From positions 62,001-126,000 of the forward strand of contig NZ_JABEQN010000009.1 in assembly GCF_014174165.1 (NCBI RefSeq): a stretch of DNA of 64,000 bases, given 5' to 3'. This DNA is from Gluconacetobacter dulcium (lineage in GTDB: Bacteria; Pseudomonadota; Alphaproteobacteria; Acetobacterales; Acetobacteraceae). This document shows, one piece after another, positions 7,389-14,459 of this stretch. The translations under genes were made by a program, and so were the position numbers. Positions within the stretch are counted from its first letter, which is position 1; each line of letters starts with the position of its first letter. The notes below the pieces were generated by a model. That model had not been told where the DNA came from, did not search any database, and was given only the letters and a program-made list of their open reading frames with translations.

Positions 7389-7615
7389 GGCCGGCGTCCT
7401 CCGGGCATCAGCGTGGAGATTGCGCTGTTGGGGTCGGTCAGAATCTGGAACAGGTTGAATGACGCAGGAGGCATCGGATGACGGCCCGCTTCCCAGCGTT
7501 TCCACGTCGATTGCGTCACGGAGACGATGCGGCCGGCTTGGGTCTGCGTCAGCCGCGCGGATCGCCGAGCAGCCCGGATCGCGGCCGGGGGCGGCGGTGA
7601 TGGCCTGGGTGGCAT
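7385..7615 (-). CDS. XRE-type helix-turn-helix regulator, paralogue of the one at 5.2 kb
   Basis: A 76-residue protein with an HTH at about residues 13-43 (LTQTQAGRIVSVTQSTWKRWEAG). It shares IRxAR, LTQTxA, IVxV, TWxRWEAG, PMP and LFxI with the 96-residue XRE protein at 5174-5464. It is shorter at both ends. It heads a three-gene operon. Its leader region is overlapped in antisense by a candidate small RNA (7657-7730). Confidence 0.78.
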   Translation of the reverse strand: MPPRPSPPPPAAIRAARRSARLTQTQAGRIVSVTQSTWKRWEAGRHPMPPASFNLFQILTDPNSAISTLMPGGRRP

Positions 7616-7621
7616 TTTATG

Positions 7622-7650
7622 TTGCCTTTTTGAGATGACATTGCTACACA
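7622..7650 (+). promoter_or_regulatory. Candidate promoter of the antisense small RNA
   Basis: TTGCCT (7622-7627), 17 bp, TACACA (7645-7650). Seven bases further is 7657, the first base of a 22-nt sequence repeated at 8331. The -10 is imperfect. Confidence 0.35.
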
Positions 7651-7656
7651 GGGGTC

Positions 7657-7730
7657 GCTGAAGATGGCGCCCTCGGGCACCAACATCGAGACCCCAGGAA
7701 CCGCAAGGTGCCCCTGGGGTTTTCGTGTTT
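7657..7730 (+). ncRNA. Candidate small antisense RNA with its own terminator
   Basis: The first 22 nt (7657-7678, GCTGAAGATGGCGCCCTCGGGC apart from its last bases) are the complement of the 5' leader of the minus-strand gene that starts at 8255 (leader copy at 8331-8352): 15 consecutive pairs, then one mismatch, and one G-U among the remaining six. The RNA would end at the hairpin 7691-7720 followed by TTTCGTGTTTT. It also overlaps the leader of the XRE gene at 7615 on the opposite strand. No transcript data are available; this is a prediction from promoter, complementarity and terminator. Confidence 0.35.
7691..7730 (+). terminator. Terminator with T-tract on the plus strand
   Basis: ACCCCAGG (7691-7698) pairs with CCTGGGGT (7713-7720), followed by TTTCGTGTTTT. 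No plus-strand protein gene precedes it, which supports the small RNA above. The inverted repeat could also mark the end of the minus-strand gene at 7731. Confidence 0.6.
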
Positions 7731-8255
7731 TCAGGCCGCTGCCCTGGCGGTCTCCGCGTCCGGCTGGACAGCCTCTATTTCCGGCTGGACGATCTCGGCG
7801 ATCGGATCGACGGTCTCGGCGTCCGGCGCTTCCAGCTTCTTGCGCGTCTTCTTTGGGTTTGCCTCGGCGTATGCGATTGCGCCGTTGATCAGATCCCAGA
7901 CTTCGCGGGAGTTCGGCGATGCATCCTTCGATTTAACGAAATTGACGATCTGTCTGACCTCTGTCTCGAAGTCGCTGACTTCATAGACCTCGGCGACGTG
8001 CGAGGCCGTGCGCGCAGCTTTCATCTCGCTGTAAGGCCACGCGCGAGAAGGGGAACGGCATGTCCGGACGGCGCTCGTGCGCTCGTCGGCATACCAGCGG
8101 CCGGCGTCGTCGAAGGTGCCCGGCGGGTGAACCAGGCGCGCGGCACGGCGCATGTATTCGATGGCAGCGGCGACGATCGTGTCGAATTCGTCGTTTTCTT
8201 CGCGCATTTTCGCAATGCGGTAGGCGCGCGGGTCGCCTTTGAACATATTGCTCAT
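7731..8255 (-). CDS. Hypothetical element protein, charged and mostly helical
   Basis: A 174-residue protein of unknown function. The ATG at 8255 follows TAAACAA, the same context as the gene at 613, and lies about 100 nt after the P3 start. The N-terminus MSNMFKGDPRAYRIAKMREEND is charged; residues about 100-140 contain VRQIVNFVKSKDASPNSREVWDLINGA. The last 45 residues have a lysine cluster (NPKKTRKKLEA) and an acidic repeat of the type EIVQPEIEAVQPDAETA. No membrane segment. The leader can form an outer stem GTCAGCC/GGCTGAC and is complementary to the candidate small RNA, so this gene may be under RNA control. Confidence 0.7.
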   Translation of the reverse strand: MSNMFKGDPRAYRIAKMREENDEFDTIVAAAIEYMRRAARLVHPPGTFDDAGRWYADERTSAVRTCRSPSRAWPYSEMKAARTASHVAEVYEVSDFETEVRQIVNFVKSKDASPNSREVWDLINGAIAYAEANPKKTRKKLEAPDAETVDPIAEIVQPEIEAVQPDAETARAAA

Positions 8256-8362
8256 TTGTTTACGTCCCATGGACCGCCTGGGGCATGGCCGCAGGCTTTG
8301 ACACTGATGCGTCAGCCCGATGGGACATTTGCTGAAGATGGCGCCTTCAGGCTGACAATACA

Positions 8363-8391
8363 TATATAGGGCATCACGCCCCATCGGTCAA
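8363..8391 (-). promoter_or_regulatory. Element promoter P3 (TTGACC-N17-TATATA)
   Basis: On the minus strand TTGACC (8391-8386), 17 bp, TATATA (8368-8363), then TGTATTGTCAG. This is the best sigma-70 match of the family. The predicted transcript starts at GTCAGCC, which can pair with GGCTGAC (near 8310). Confidence 0.7.
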
Positions 8392-8947
8392 GAAATAATC
8401 CAAGAAAATAGATAAAAGATCGTACATGTGTGCAAGTTGTATTGAATTCGAGATGACATTGTGAGGGTTGGTATTTCCGATTCCGGGAGGGCGGCAACAT
8501 TTTTACAGAGAACTACAACATGTTGTCAGGTTAATACCTGATCGCGGTGGATTGGGTGGATTCCGGGGTGGCGGAGGCGTGGTGATGCGGTGTGGGCGGC
8601 TAGGGGAAAGGGTCGTTGCTGGCTGGATGTTTCGTTGATGATGGTGGGGGAGTTCATGGGGGAGGGGGCGTTTACGAGATGGACTGAAGGGGCGCAGGAA
8701 GGCGGCGAGGGGATGCCCGGCTGCCGCCGGGCTGGCGGTGATGGGGCATGCGCAAGATCGGCCAGGTGAACCTGTGAGCGACCTGACGTTGATGGATGCC
8801 GGCTAGACGATCTGATCAGCGACTGGACGATGATAAATGCATCAAGCAGCCCGGCGGAGCCGGGTATCCCGAGCCCCGCGCGAAGCGCGCCCCTTCAGAA
8901 ATCCCGTCTCCGCTCCAGCCTGCCTCGTTCCGGCTCGAAGCGCCCTG
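8392..8947. other. Gene-free region beside the iterons
   Basis: No credible gene. The stretch is G-rich on the plus strand around 8545-8720. It contains a CCCGGC-GGA-GCCGGG hairpin (about 8850-8864) and GCGCG-AA-GCGCGC shortly after. GAGATGACATTG at 8450-8461 also occurs at 7632-7643. Together with the repeats to the right it may be part of the replication origin region. Confidence 0.4.
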
Positions 8948-9314
8948 CTAACCGACCTATATCCCTACTAACCGACCTGGCGCGTTGAGGTCGGTTAGTA
9001 GAAAACCGCAGTTTCCCGGCATTTCTTAGGCCGCTAACCGACCTAACCGACCTAACCGACCTCTTTTTATATATTATTCTCACGCGCGAGCATTTTCCCT
9101 TCCCGGCCGGCGCCTCCTGTTCCATTCCGGCCGATCTGTCCCAGTCATCGCATCACGTATCACCCTCCCACCAGATCACCGCAAAAATGGTCGGTTAGGT
9201 CGGTTAGGTCGGTTAGTGCCTCGTAAGTAGCGGATATGTATAGATAATGACTAACCGACCAAGCGCCCGCCAAGTCGGTTACTAGCCGACATGGTGCTGA
9301 TGCAGGTCGGTTAG
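8948..9314. repeat. Iteron array, probable replication origin of the element
   Basis: At least eleven copies of CTAACCGACC or its complement. Direct copies: 8948-8958, 8968-8978, three overlapping copies at 9034-9062 with 9-bp spacing, and 9251-9260. Inverted copies: 8988-8998, three at 9189-9216 with 8-9-bp spacing, 9273-9281 and 9304-9314. A variant (CTAGCCGAC) is at 9283. The two triplets face each other across an AT-rich stretch starting CTCTTTTTATATATTATTC (9061-9079). The first three copies are 20 bp apart. The array directly follows the helicase gene, as at iteron origins of plasmids and P4-type satellites. Protein-like frames across it are only repeat translations. Confidence 0.8.
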
Positions 9315-9388
9315 CGCTACTCCGCAGACACAAAAAAGGCGACCAGATCGCTCTGGCCGCCCCGTGGGTCGCGCTTGGCGTGTTGGCG

Positions 9389-12151
9389 TCAGCCGCTCGT
9401 CTCCGCGTCGTCATTCAGAATGTCATGCGAGATCATGTAGCACCCCACCTGCCGGCCCTTTCCGGGCAGGGTTCGCTTCATGGTGAGACCCTTTCCGGCC
9501 CCGATCTTCATAAACCCTGCATCTCTGATAGCCTTGGCTGCATCCGCGCCGCTGATGGCCGTCACCTTGAGTTCGTCCCGGATGAAGTTGTCCCAGTTAA
9601 TCGCTGGAATAATGAAATCATAGAAGACGGTTTCATTGTTGGTGCCGACCTGATCGCGGTAGCCGATACAATCAACGACCGGCGAGACATAATCGTCCGC
9701 CGTCCCTTCCGACCCTCCGCCCAGCGCTGTCTCCGTCCGGCGCAGTGACTCGAAGCGCCGGAAGCCGTGACGCATCAGGAACTCACGCAACGCCTTGATC
9801 AGATTGATTTCCTCGCGCGATCCCTCACCGCCGCGCTCACGCAGCCAGTCCAAATACACCCGCCCGACGCCATCCGCAGCGGCACCTGGCTCCCACGGCA
9901 AAACTCCGAGCCAGATCGCCAGTTCGCCGGCAGCAGCAACGAGCGCGAACCGATCGGCGACCCGACTGACCTGGCCGTCGGCGGACAGTGAGACGAATTT
10001 CTCGCGGAAGTCGTGCTGGAGGCGTCCGATCACATCGAGAACATAGTCGATTCCTGACGTTTTCATCTCCTGGATAAGCTCTTCAATGAATCGTCGCCCG
10101 GCCGTTCCGTGGAATTTCTCGCATATATCGACCATGAATTTCGAGAACGATGCGGGGCTTGGGGCGTCATGGATGGTATCGAACGCTCCAAGCTCTTGGT
10201 TGCAGATAGCGTTGATGGACGGCATGCGGATATCCTGACCGCCGGTGATCATGCCGGAATCCGCCGCAATCATCTCGCTGAGGTCTTTCTCGCCGTTCGA
10301 TACGAAAACGAGTTGAAACGTCTTGTTTTTCCGGAGTCCAACATCGCGTGTCGCCCGATTTTTGCCCTCGCCGTCGGCCGCCATGTAAACAATTTCGCCG
10401 ATGGTCCGTCCCGGTGCGTTGGTCGCCTCGTCGAGGAACGCACATGTCCCCGAGACGCGCTCAAGCAATCCTTCCATCGAGTTTGCGGTCGATCTCCATT
10501 TCTTGACGATTGTGCTGTTCGGGTAGTTCACGTCTCCCCACACGCTTGCACCGGCAATGATGGCGGTCGTTTTCCCGCGAGATGATGCCCCGTAAAAATG
10601 AAACCCGCCCCCTGGCTGTTTGAGTATGGGCAGCAGGGGGCTGGCGAACGCGGCTGAGATCGTGAATATGAGACGGCTGTTGCCTACAGCATAAGCCGCG
10701 ACACTATTCTGCCAATCCTCAAGTGTGCCCGACGGTGCGTGCAAGGACTTCAATGTCTCGGCGTCCACATTGTCGTTCTTGAATATCAGACGCTCCTCGT
10801 CGCCGCCGATGACCTCACCGCCGGGCATGACGAATGCATCAAATGCGCCGGACTGGGACACGCACCAGCCGGTCCTGTCAGTGATCTGGGTAAAGGCGGT
10901 GCATTTGATCGTCATGAAAAACGTCCTGAGCAACGTCGATGCGGCAGGGTTGTATCCGAACCCCAGCCCAGCCATGTCCGAAAACAGGTCGCTTTTCGCA
11001 TTGGTTATCTCGCGTTTCGGCGCGACGAACTCCCTGACGCGCCCCTGGTCGCTGCGCCAGTTCAACAGCAGTCCGGCATCTGAAGCCGACCGGCTATCGA
11101 CAGCCGCGACGATTTCGAACGGCCGCGTCGTCACCTGGACCTCGGTATCGGGCATGCCTGCTTTGTAGGCGGGGCGCAGAAAAACCAGTCCTTCAGGTGT
11201 CATTTCGTATCCGGCCGGAAAAATTGGCTTCTCCGTAACGCCGGCATCAAGCCCGACCTGGCCCGGCTCAACCGCCCCAGCGATCAGCGCCGCGACATCG
11301 ACCTCGACGCCCTCCGGCGCAGGCTGATCCAGCGCCCATCCGTCAGGCAGGCCCTCCGGCAAGCTGACGATCCGAACTAGCGGGGCGGCGCCGTCGGCCG
11401 GCTGGTCCGCATCGACCATGACCGCAATCTCGCGTGCATCCCGCAGGCCAGCATCTCCGGCATCGGGCCATACGATGACCTCTCGATCGCGGAGGTGCGT
11501 CCAGTCGGTCTTTGCCAGGGAACCTGGCATGACTGACACGAAGATGACGCCATCATGCATAGCCTGGGCGGCCTTTGCGGCCCGCTCGTTGCTGACCACG
11601 ATGACCGGCAGGGATGGACTCTGGGCGACCGTATCCATCCCGTAAAGCGGACGCCGGGGGAACAGTTTATTGAATGTGTCATTGTCGATGACATGCCAGC
11701 CGGCTCTGTCGTCTTTTGTGCCGTATATGACGATTTTCCGGCCTGCCTCGCATTCAGCGACGGCGAGAATCGTGTCCTGCTCTGCATTGTTGTAAACATG
11801 CAGGTCAGTCGGGGCCAGGCGCTGGAGAGTGTCTCGTGTCGGAGTGTGTCGCGCAGGAATCTGCGGAACAAGCTCGCCGGGCCGCGCCGGTTTGGGCTTC
11901 GACTTTGAAGCCTTGCCGGATTTGCCAGTCTCGGTCGGCGGCGCCGACGGAGCGGCGACAGGTAGCGGCGAGACTGTCCGGGGCGGCAGGCGGACAATAT
12001 TCGTTTGCGTCGCCGGCACCTCGGTTGTCGAATATTCGCGATCGGCGGCTTCGCGGTCATACGCATCGTCGGCGCGGCGCCGGGCGCCACGGAATGGATT
12101 GCTGGTAGCAACGGGCGCCTGCACGGCGTCGATAGCAATAGAGGGCGTCAT
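9389..12151 (-). CDS. DUF927-type replicative helicase with Toprim-like N-terminal domain
   Basis: A 920-residue replication protein. Residues about 1-120 are a low-complexity linker starting with an ANPFRGARR-like motif (here SNPFRGARRR). Residues about 130-290 look like a Toprim fold: VIVVSNERAAKAAQA carries the glutamate and VIVWPDAGDAGLRDA the D-x-G-D-type acidic motif. From about 330 the DUF927 superfamily-3-type helicase follows: ITDRTGWCV, FHFYGASSRGKTT (Walker A), TCAFLDEATNA (Walker B) and a C-terminal helical part. Family members act as origin helicases in plasmids, ICEs and P4-like satellites. ATG 12151 has AGGAG at the right distance; an in-frame ATG at 12406 would give an Arg-rich extension without a site. 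The iteron origin begins 75 bp beyond its stop. Confidence 0.85.
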   Translation of the reverse strand: MTPSIAIDAVQAPVATSNPFRGARRRADDAYDREAADREYSTTEVPATQTNIVRLPPRTVSPLPVAAPSAPPTETGKSGKASKSKPKPARPGELVPQIPARHTPTRDTLQRLAPTDLHVYNNAEQDTILAVAECEAGRKIVIYGTKDDRAGWHVIDNDTFNKLFPRRPLYGMDTVAQSPSLPVIVVSNERAAKAAQAMHDGVIFVSVMPGSLAKTDWTHLRDREVIVWPDAGDAGLRDAREIAVMVDADQPADGAAPLVRIVSLPEGLPDGWALDQPAPEGVEVDVAALIAGAVEPGQVGLDAGVTEKPIFPAGYEMTPEGLVFLRPAYKAGMPDTEVQVTTRPFEIVAAVDSRSASDAGLLLNWRSDQGRVREFVAPKREITNAKSDLFSDMAGLGFGYNPAASTLLRTFFMTIKCTAFTQITDRTGWCVSQSGAFDAFVMPGGEVIGGDEERLIFKNDNVDAETLKSLHAPSGTLEDWQNSVAAYAVGNSRLIFTISAAFASPLLPILKQPGGGFHFYGASSRGKTTAIIAGASVWGDVNYPNSTIVKKWRSTANSMEGLLERVSGTCAFLDEATNAPGRTIGEIVYMAADGEGKNRATRDVGLRKNKTFQLVFVSNGEKDLSEMIAADSGMITGGQDIRMPSINAICNQELGAFDTIHDAPSPASFSKFMVDICEKFHGTAGRRFIEELIQEMKTSGIDYVLDVIGRLQHDFREKFVSLSADGQVSRVADRFALVAAAGELAIWLGVLPWEPGAAADGVGRVYLDWLRERGGEGSREEINLIKALREFLMRHGFRRFESLRRTETALGGGSEGTADDYVSPVVDCIGYRDQVGTNNETVFYDFIIPAINWDNFIRDELKVTAISGADAAKAIRDAGFMKIGAGKGLTMKRTLPGKGRQVGCYMISHDILNDDAETSG

Positions 12152-12336
12152 TTTCGTTTTCTCCTGCGAAATGCGCGAGAAAACGCTTGACCCTGCGACT
12201 CCGGCACCCATATCAAGGGACAAGTCCCTCGATTCTTGCTTGCGGCATGTGTTGAGCGGGTGTGGTTGTGGGTATCGGAGTCGCTGGCTTGCCCCTTCGC
12301 CGGGGTGGGTCAGCGTTTTTTGTTTGTGGGGCGAGG

Positions 12337-12960
12337 TTATGCGGCCGGTCCGGGCCTGGACCTGAACCGCTCGATGATGGCCTGCTCGACGTCGCTGCGG
12401 ACGCACCGGTAGTCGTCACGAACCCGGCCGATCACCGCCGAGAGCGTGTTCCCGGCCCTCCATCCATCAACGACGCATTGCTGGATCGAACCAGCAATGG
12501 CATCGTCGTTGCATGGGATCGCGATGTCCGGGTTCAGGCGCGTGAATTCATCGACGCACATATTGATGACCGCATCCATCACGTCGTCGATCGTCTGCTC
12601 GTCCTCGACGGCGATGAGACTGATATCGACCTGCCAGAACCCGCCACCTGTCGCGTGGATCAAGCTAACGAGCGCATCCTCGGGCATGAACTCGCGCCAG
12701 TAGAGCGGGTCGTTCTCGTATGACTGATGATTGGGCCGACGCAGCCCGGACGCGACCGCGATGCCCAACAGGCGCCCAATGACGGCCGGCGAGGTCGGAG
12801 CGACGGGTCGAACCGACTGGGGCCTGGGGCGCGTGGCCTGGCGCCAGGTGGAGAGGTAAACGCGCGGGAGGGCGGTCAACTCATCCTCGGGGTCGATCGG
12901 GCACGGGGGCTGGCGCCGGGTGCCGTGGAACGGATTGGCGGCGCGGGTGGCAGCGTTCAT
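12337..12960 (-). CDS. Hypothetical element protein upstream of the helicase, sharing its N-terminal motif
   Basis: A 207-residue protein of unknown function. ATG 12960 has GGAG 10 nt upstream. Its N-terminus has AANPFHGTRRQ, matching SNPFRGARRR in the helicase. Residues about 75-207 appear to be one folded domain with ENDPLYWREFMPEDALVSLI, GGFWQVDISLIAVEDEQTIDDV and a long C-terminal part. It sits between the AlpA-like gene and the helicase on the same strand, so it may assist replication. A TATATATAA run lies just upstream, but no -35 is at the right distance. Confidence 0.7.
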   Translation of the reverse strand: MNAATRAANPFHGTRRQPPCPIDPEDELTALPRVYLSTWRQATRPRPQSVRPVAPTSPAVIGRLLGIAVASGLRRPNHQSYENDPLYWREFMPEDALVSLIHATGGGFWQVDISLIAVEDEQTIDDVMDAVINMCVDEFTRLNPDIAIPCNDDAIAGSIQQCVVDGWRAGNTLSAVIGRVRDDYRCVRSDVEQAIIERFRSRPGPAA

Positions 12961-13031
12961 AGCTGCGCGCTCCTTATATATATGTGGTGAGGTGTGGATT
13001 ACGCGGGGGGGAGTTCCGCGACCCGGTGCAG

Positions 13032-13298
13032 TCAGGAAGCCTGACCCTGAGCGGCTTCTGTCGGCCATCCGCCCCGGCGCGTTGCTGTTCTGTCCGACAG
13101 CGCATCGAGCCATGCGTCGATATCCGCCGGGCGATACTTGACCATGTTGCCGAGTCGGATATGGGGCGGGGCGCCTGGTGGGTTGTTGGATGGCGGAATC
13201 TTGCCCAGCCTAAGCCGTTGCAAAAACGCGCGGCAGACGCCCAGCCGTTCAGCGGCTTCGGCTTCGGTCAGCAAAATGGGATTCTGAACAGCAGACAT
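13032..13298 (-). CDS. AlpA/excisionase-like helix-turn-helix protein
   Basis: An 88-residue winged-helix protein of the AlpA/HTH_17 type. Residues 9-30 are LLTEAEAAERLGVCRAFLQRLR, the recognition part; RLGNMVKYRPADIDAWLDAL (about 47-66) is the typical wing and helix. Such proteins activate integrase genes or act as excisionase. It lies 0.65 kb from the attachment fragment and beside four helically phased repeats that could be its sites. Promoter P4 would give it a leader of about 255 nt. Confidence 0.8.
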   Translation of the reverse strand: MSAVQNPILLTEAEAAERLGVCRAFLQRLRLGKIPPSNNPPGAPPHIRLGNMVKYRPADIDAWLDALSDRTATRRGGWPTEAAQGQAS

Positions 13299-13566
13299 GA
13301 CTCAGCGTGCCCTCGTGAGAGGTGAATGCTGGGTCGGTCACGGGGTGGCTTCTTGTCGAGCGTTTACAGCGGCTGCTACTCTGTAAACGAGGTCTCTGCC
13401 TTGTGCCCGCCACGCCCCAAGGGGGTTATCGTGACGGAGGTTTCAACCGTTTGGCTCCACAATCCTCAATTTGTAACGCGCTTGCCGGAATTTCTTCCGG
13501 GAACTGACGCGAGTCTATCCCCTATAAACCGCCCAGCGCACGCATCGGCCCGCTAGACTATCTACA

Positions 13567-13595
13567 TATATACGTTCAGCGGGAGGGCGCGTCAA
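13567..13595 (-). promoter_or_regulatory. Element promoter P4 (TTGACG-N17-TATATA)
   Basis: On the minus strand TTGACG (13595-13590), 17 bp, TATATA (13572-13567), then TGTAGATAGTC. It is the outermost member of the promoter family and would transcribe the AlpA-like gene, the 207-aa gene and the helicase. No gene is seen in the roughly 255-nt leader. Confidence 0.65.
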
Positions 13596-13822
13596 GATAT
13601 TGTAGGCGAATATGGACGACTGCGCCTGACTGGGCATTACCTTGGGTGATTAGACGCCGCGCGATCCGATTCTTTGGGCAGTTAGGATATGGTCACGGAA
13701 GCCTGATGGCGGCTGGAGTTAAGGCTGTTGCCCCCGTCAACGGGGCAGCGTCCGTTTACCAAAGCATGGGCCACCAAGCCCGGCACAGGCATCCCTAGAT
13801 GCACCATTTTTGCACCATGGCG

Positions 13823-13859
13823 GGGGTGATTTGGGGTGACAAAGGGTGACGAGGGATGA
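13823..13859 (+). repeat. Four GGGTGAC repeats at exact 10-bp spacing
   Basis: GGGGTGAT, GGGGTGAC, AGGGTGAC and GGGATGAC follow each other every 10 bp, one helical turn, about 85 bp from the tRNA fragment. A direct TGCACCAT repeat (about 13800-13818) and a TGCCCC/GGGGCA hairpin (13729-13747) lie just to the left. Between 13596 and 13822 I see no gene. The layout resembles arm-type integrase or excisionase binding sites. Confidence 0.6.
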
Positions 13860-13941
13860 CATAATAATCTGGATATTTCAACGGCATAGCCACGGAGCCC
13901 GCAGTCTTCCATGACCACATTTTGCCCTCTCACGGCGGCAA

Positions 13942-13970
13942 CAGGGGTTCGAAGCCCCTATGGGACGCCA
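13942..13970 (+). other. tRNA 3'-end fragment, right attachment site of the element
   Basis: The sequence is a T-arm (AGGGG, loop TTCGAAG, CCCCT), the 3' acceptor strand ATGGGAC, G and CCA. No matching 5' acceptor (GTCCCAT) or D and anticodon arms exist upstream, so it is not a complete tRNA. Integrases of mobile elements commonly recombine at tRNA 3' ends and leave such a copy. The intact tRNA should lie left of the window. The isotype cannot be told from this fragment. Confidence 0.7.
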
Positions 13971-14328
13971 TAGCTTTCCAAGTAAACGCAGAATTATAGC
14001 CAGAAATTACGATGGGTTAGACGCCTTCGAGGTCTGGTTGGATACGCTCTGTCCCGCGCATGGCCGCCTGTGCCCGCCGGACTTGATCGGCTGCGTTTTA
14101 CACACTCCGGGATCGAGTTTTGCGTGCGCAATGTGCTCCATCGCCTCTCGTGAGAGACGGGTCTGATCAGTGGTGCGTGTCGTGGTCATGGACCGATCGG
14201 GTGCGCCTGACACGCAAGTGAAGCGGATTGCGCGTTCCTTTGGGGTTCAGCGTGTCGGCCTCAAAAAATTGAATATTTTTTGAAAAACGCTATTTCTATG
14301 TTTTTTTTGGTTAAGTAGAATATTATTC
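13971..14328. other. Gene-free stretch outside the element
   Basis: Short frames on both strands have no ribosome sites or family resemblance. The right part (14265-14328) is strongly AT-rich with an inverted repeat AAAAAATTGAATATTTTTT near 14263-14281 and leads into the promoter of the SPFH gene. Confidence 0.4.
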
Positions 14329-14356
14329 TTGACAGAATTTTCTCTGATTTTATTTG
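14329..14356 (+). promoter_or_regulatory. Promoter of the SPFH gene
   Basis: TTGACA (14329-14334), 16 bp, TATTTG (14351-14356) in an AT-rich region, about 100 bp before the start codon. Confidence 0.5.
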
Positions 14357-14459
14357 AAGGAAAAGAAAATCGATCACGGGGATCGTGCATATTTCCAATA
14401 TGATTTGGCTGCGCAATAATGGGCGTGGTGCGAAGCCTTCTGGCTTCATGGAGATCATG

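Noticed and set aside
8895-9125. Minus-strand frame encoding SVRSVRSVSG-type sequence
   Set aside because: It is only the translation of the overlapping iterons and has no ribosome site.
8940-9320. CRISPR array from the repeated CTAACCGACC units
   Set aside because: Units are about 9-11 bp, occur in both orientations, partly overlap, and no cas gene is near.
9160-9414. Minus-strand frame with DLTDLTD repeats
   Set aside because: Same iterons in another frame, overlapping the end of the helicase gene.
12961-12990. TATATATAA box before the 207-aa gene as a fifth promoter of the family
   Set aside because: No TTGxxx 17 bp upstream, and it is too near the start codon to leave room for a leader.
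13682-13933. Minus-strand frame of 83 codons next to the attachment site
   Set aside because: It translates the phased repeats and hairpins and lacks a ribosome site.
13890-13970. Complete tRNA at the element boundary
   Set aside because: Only the T-arm and 3' acceptor strand are present; no 5' half can be folded.
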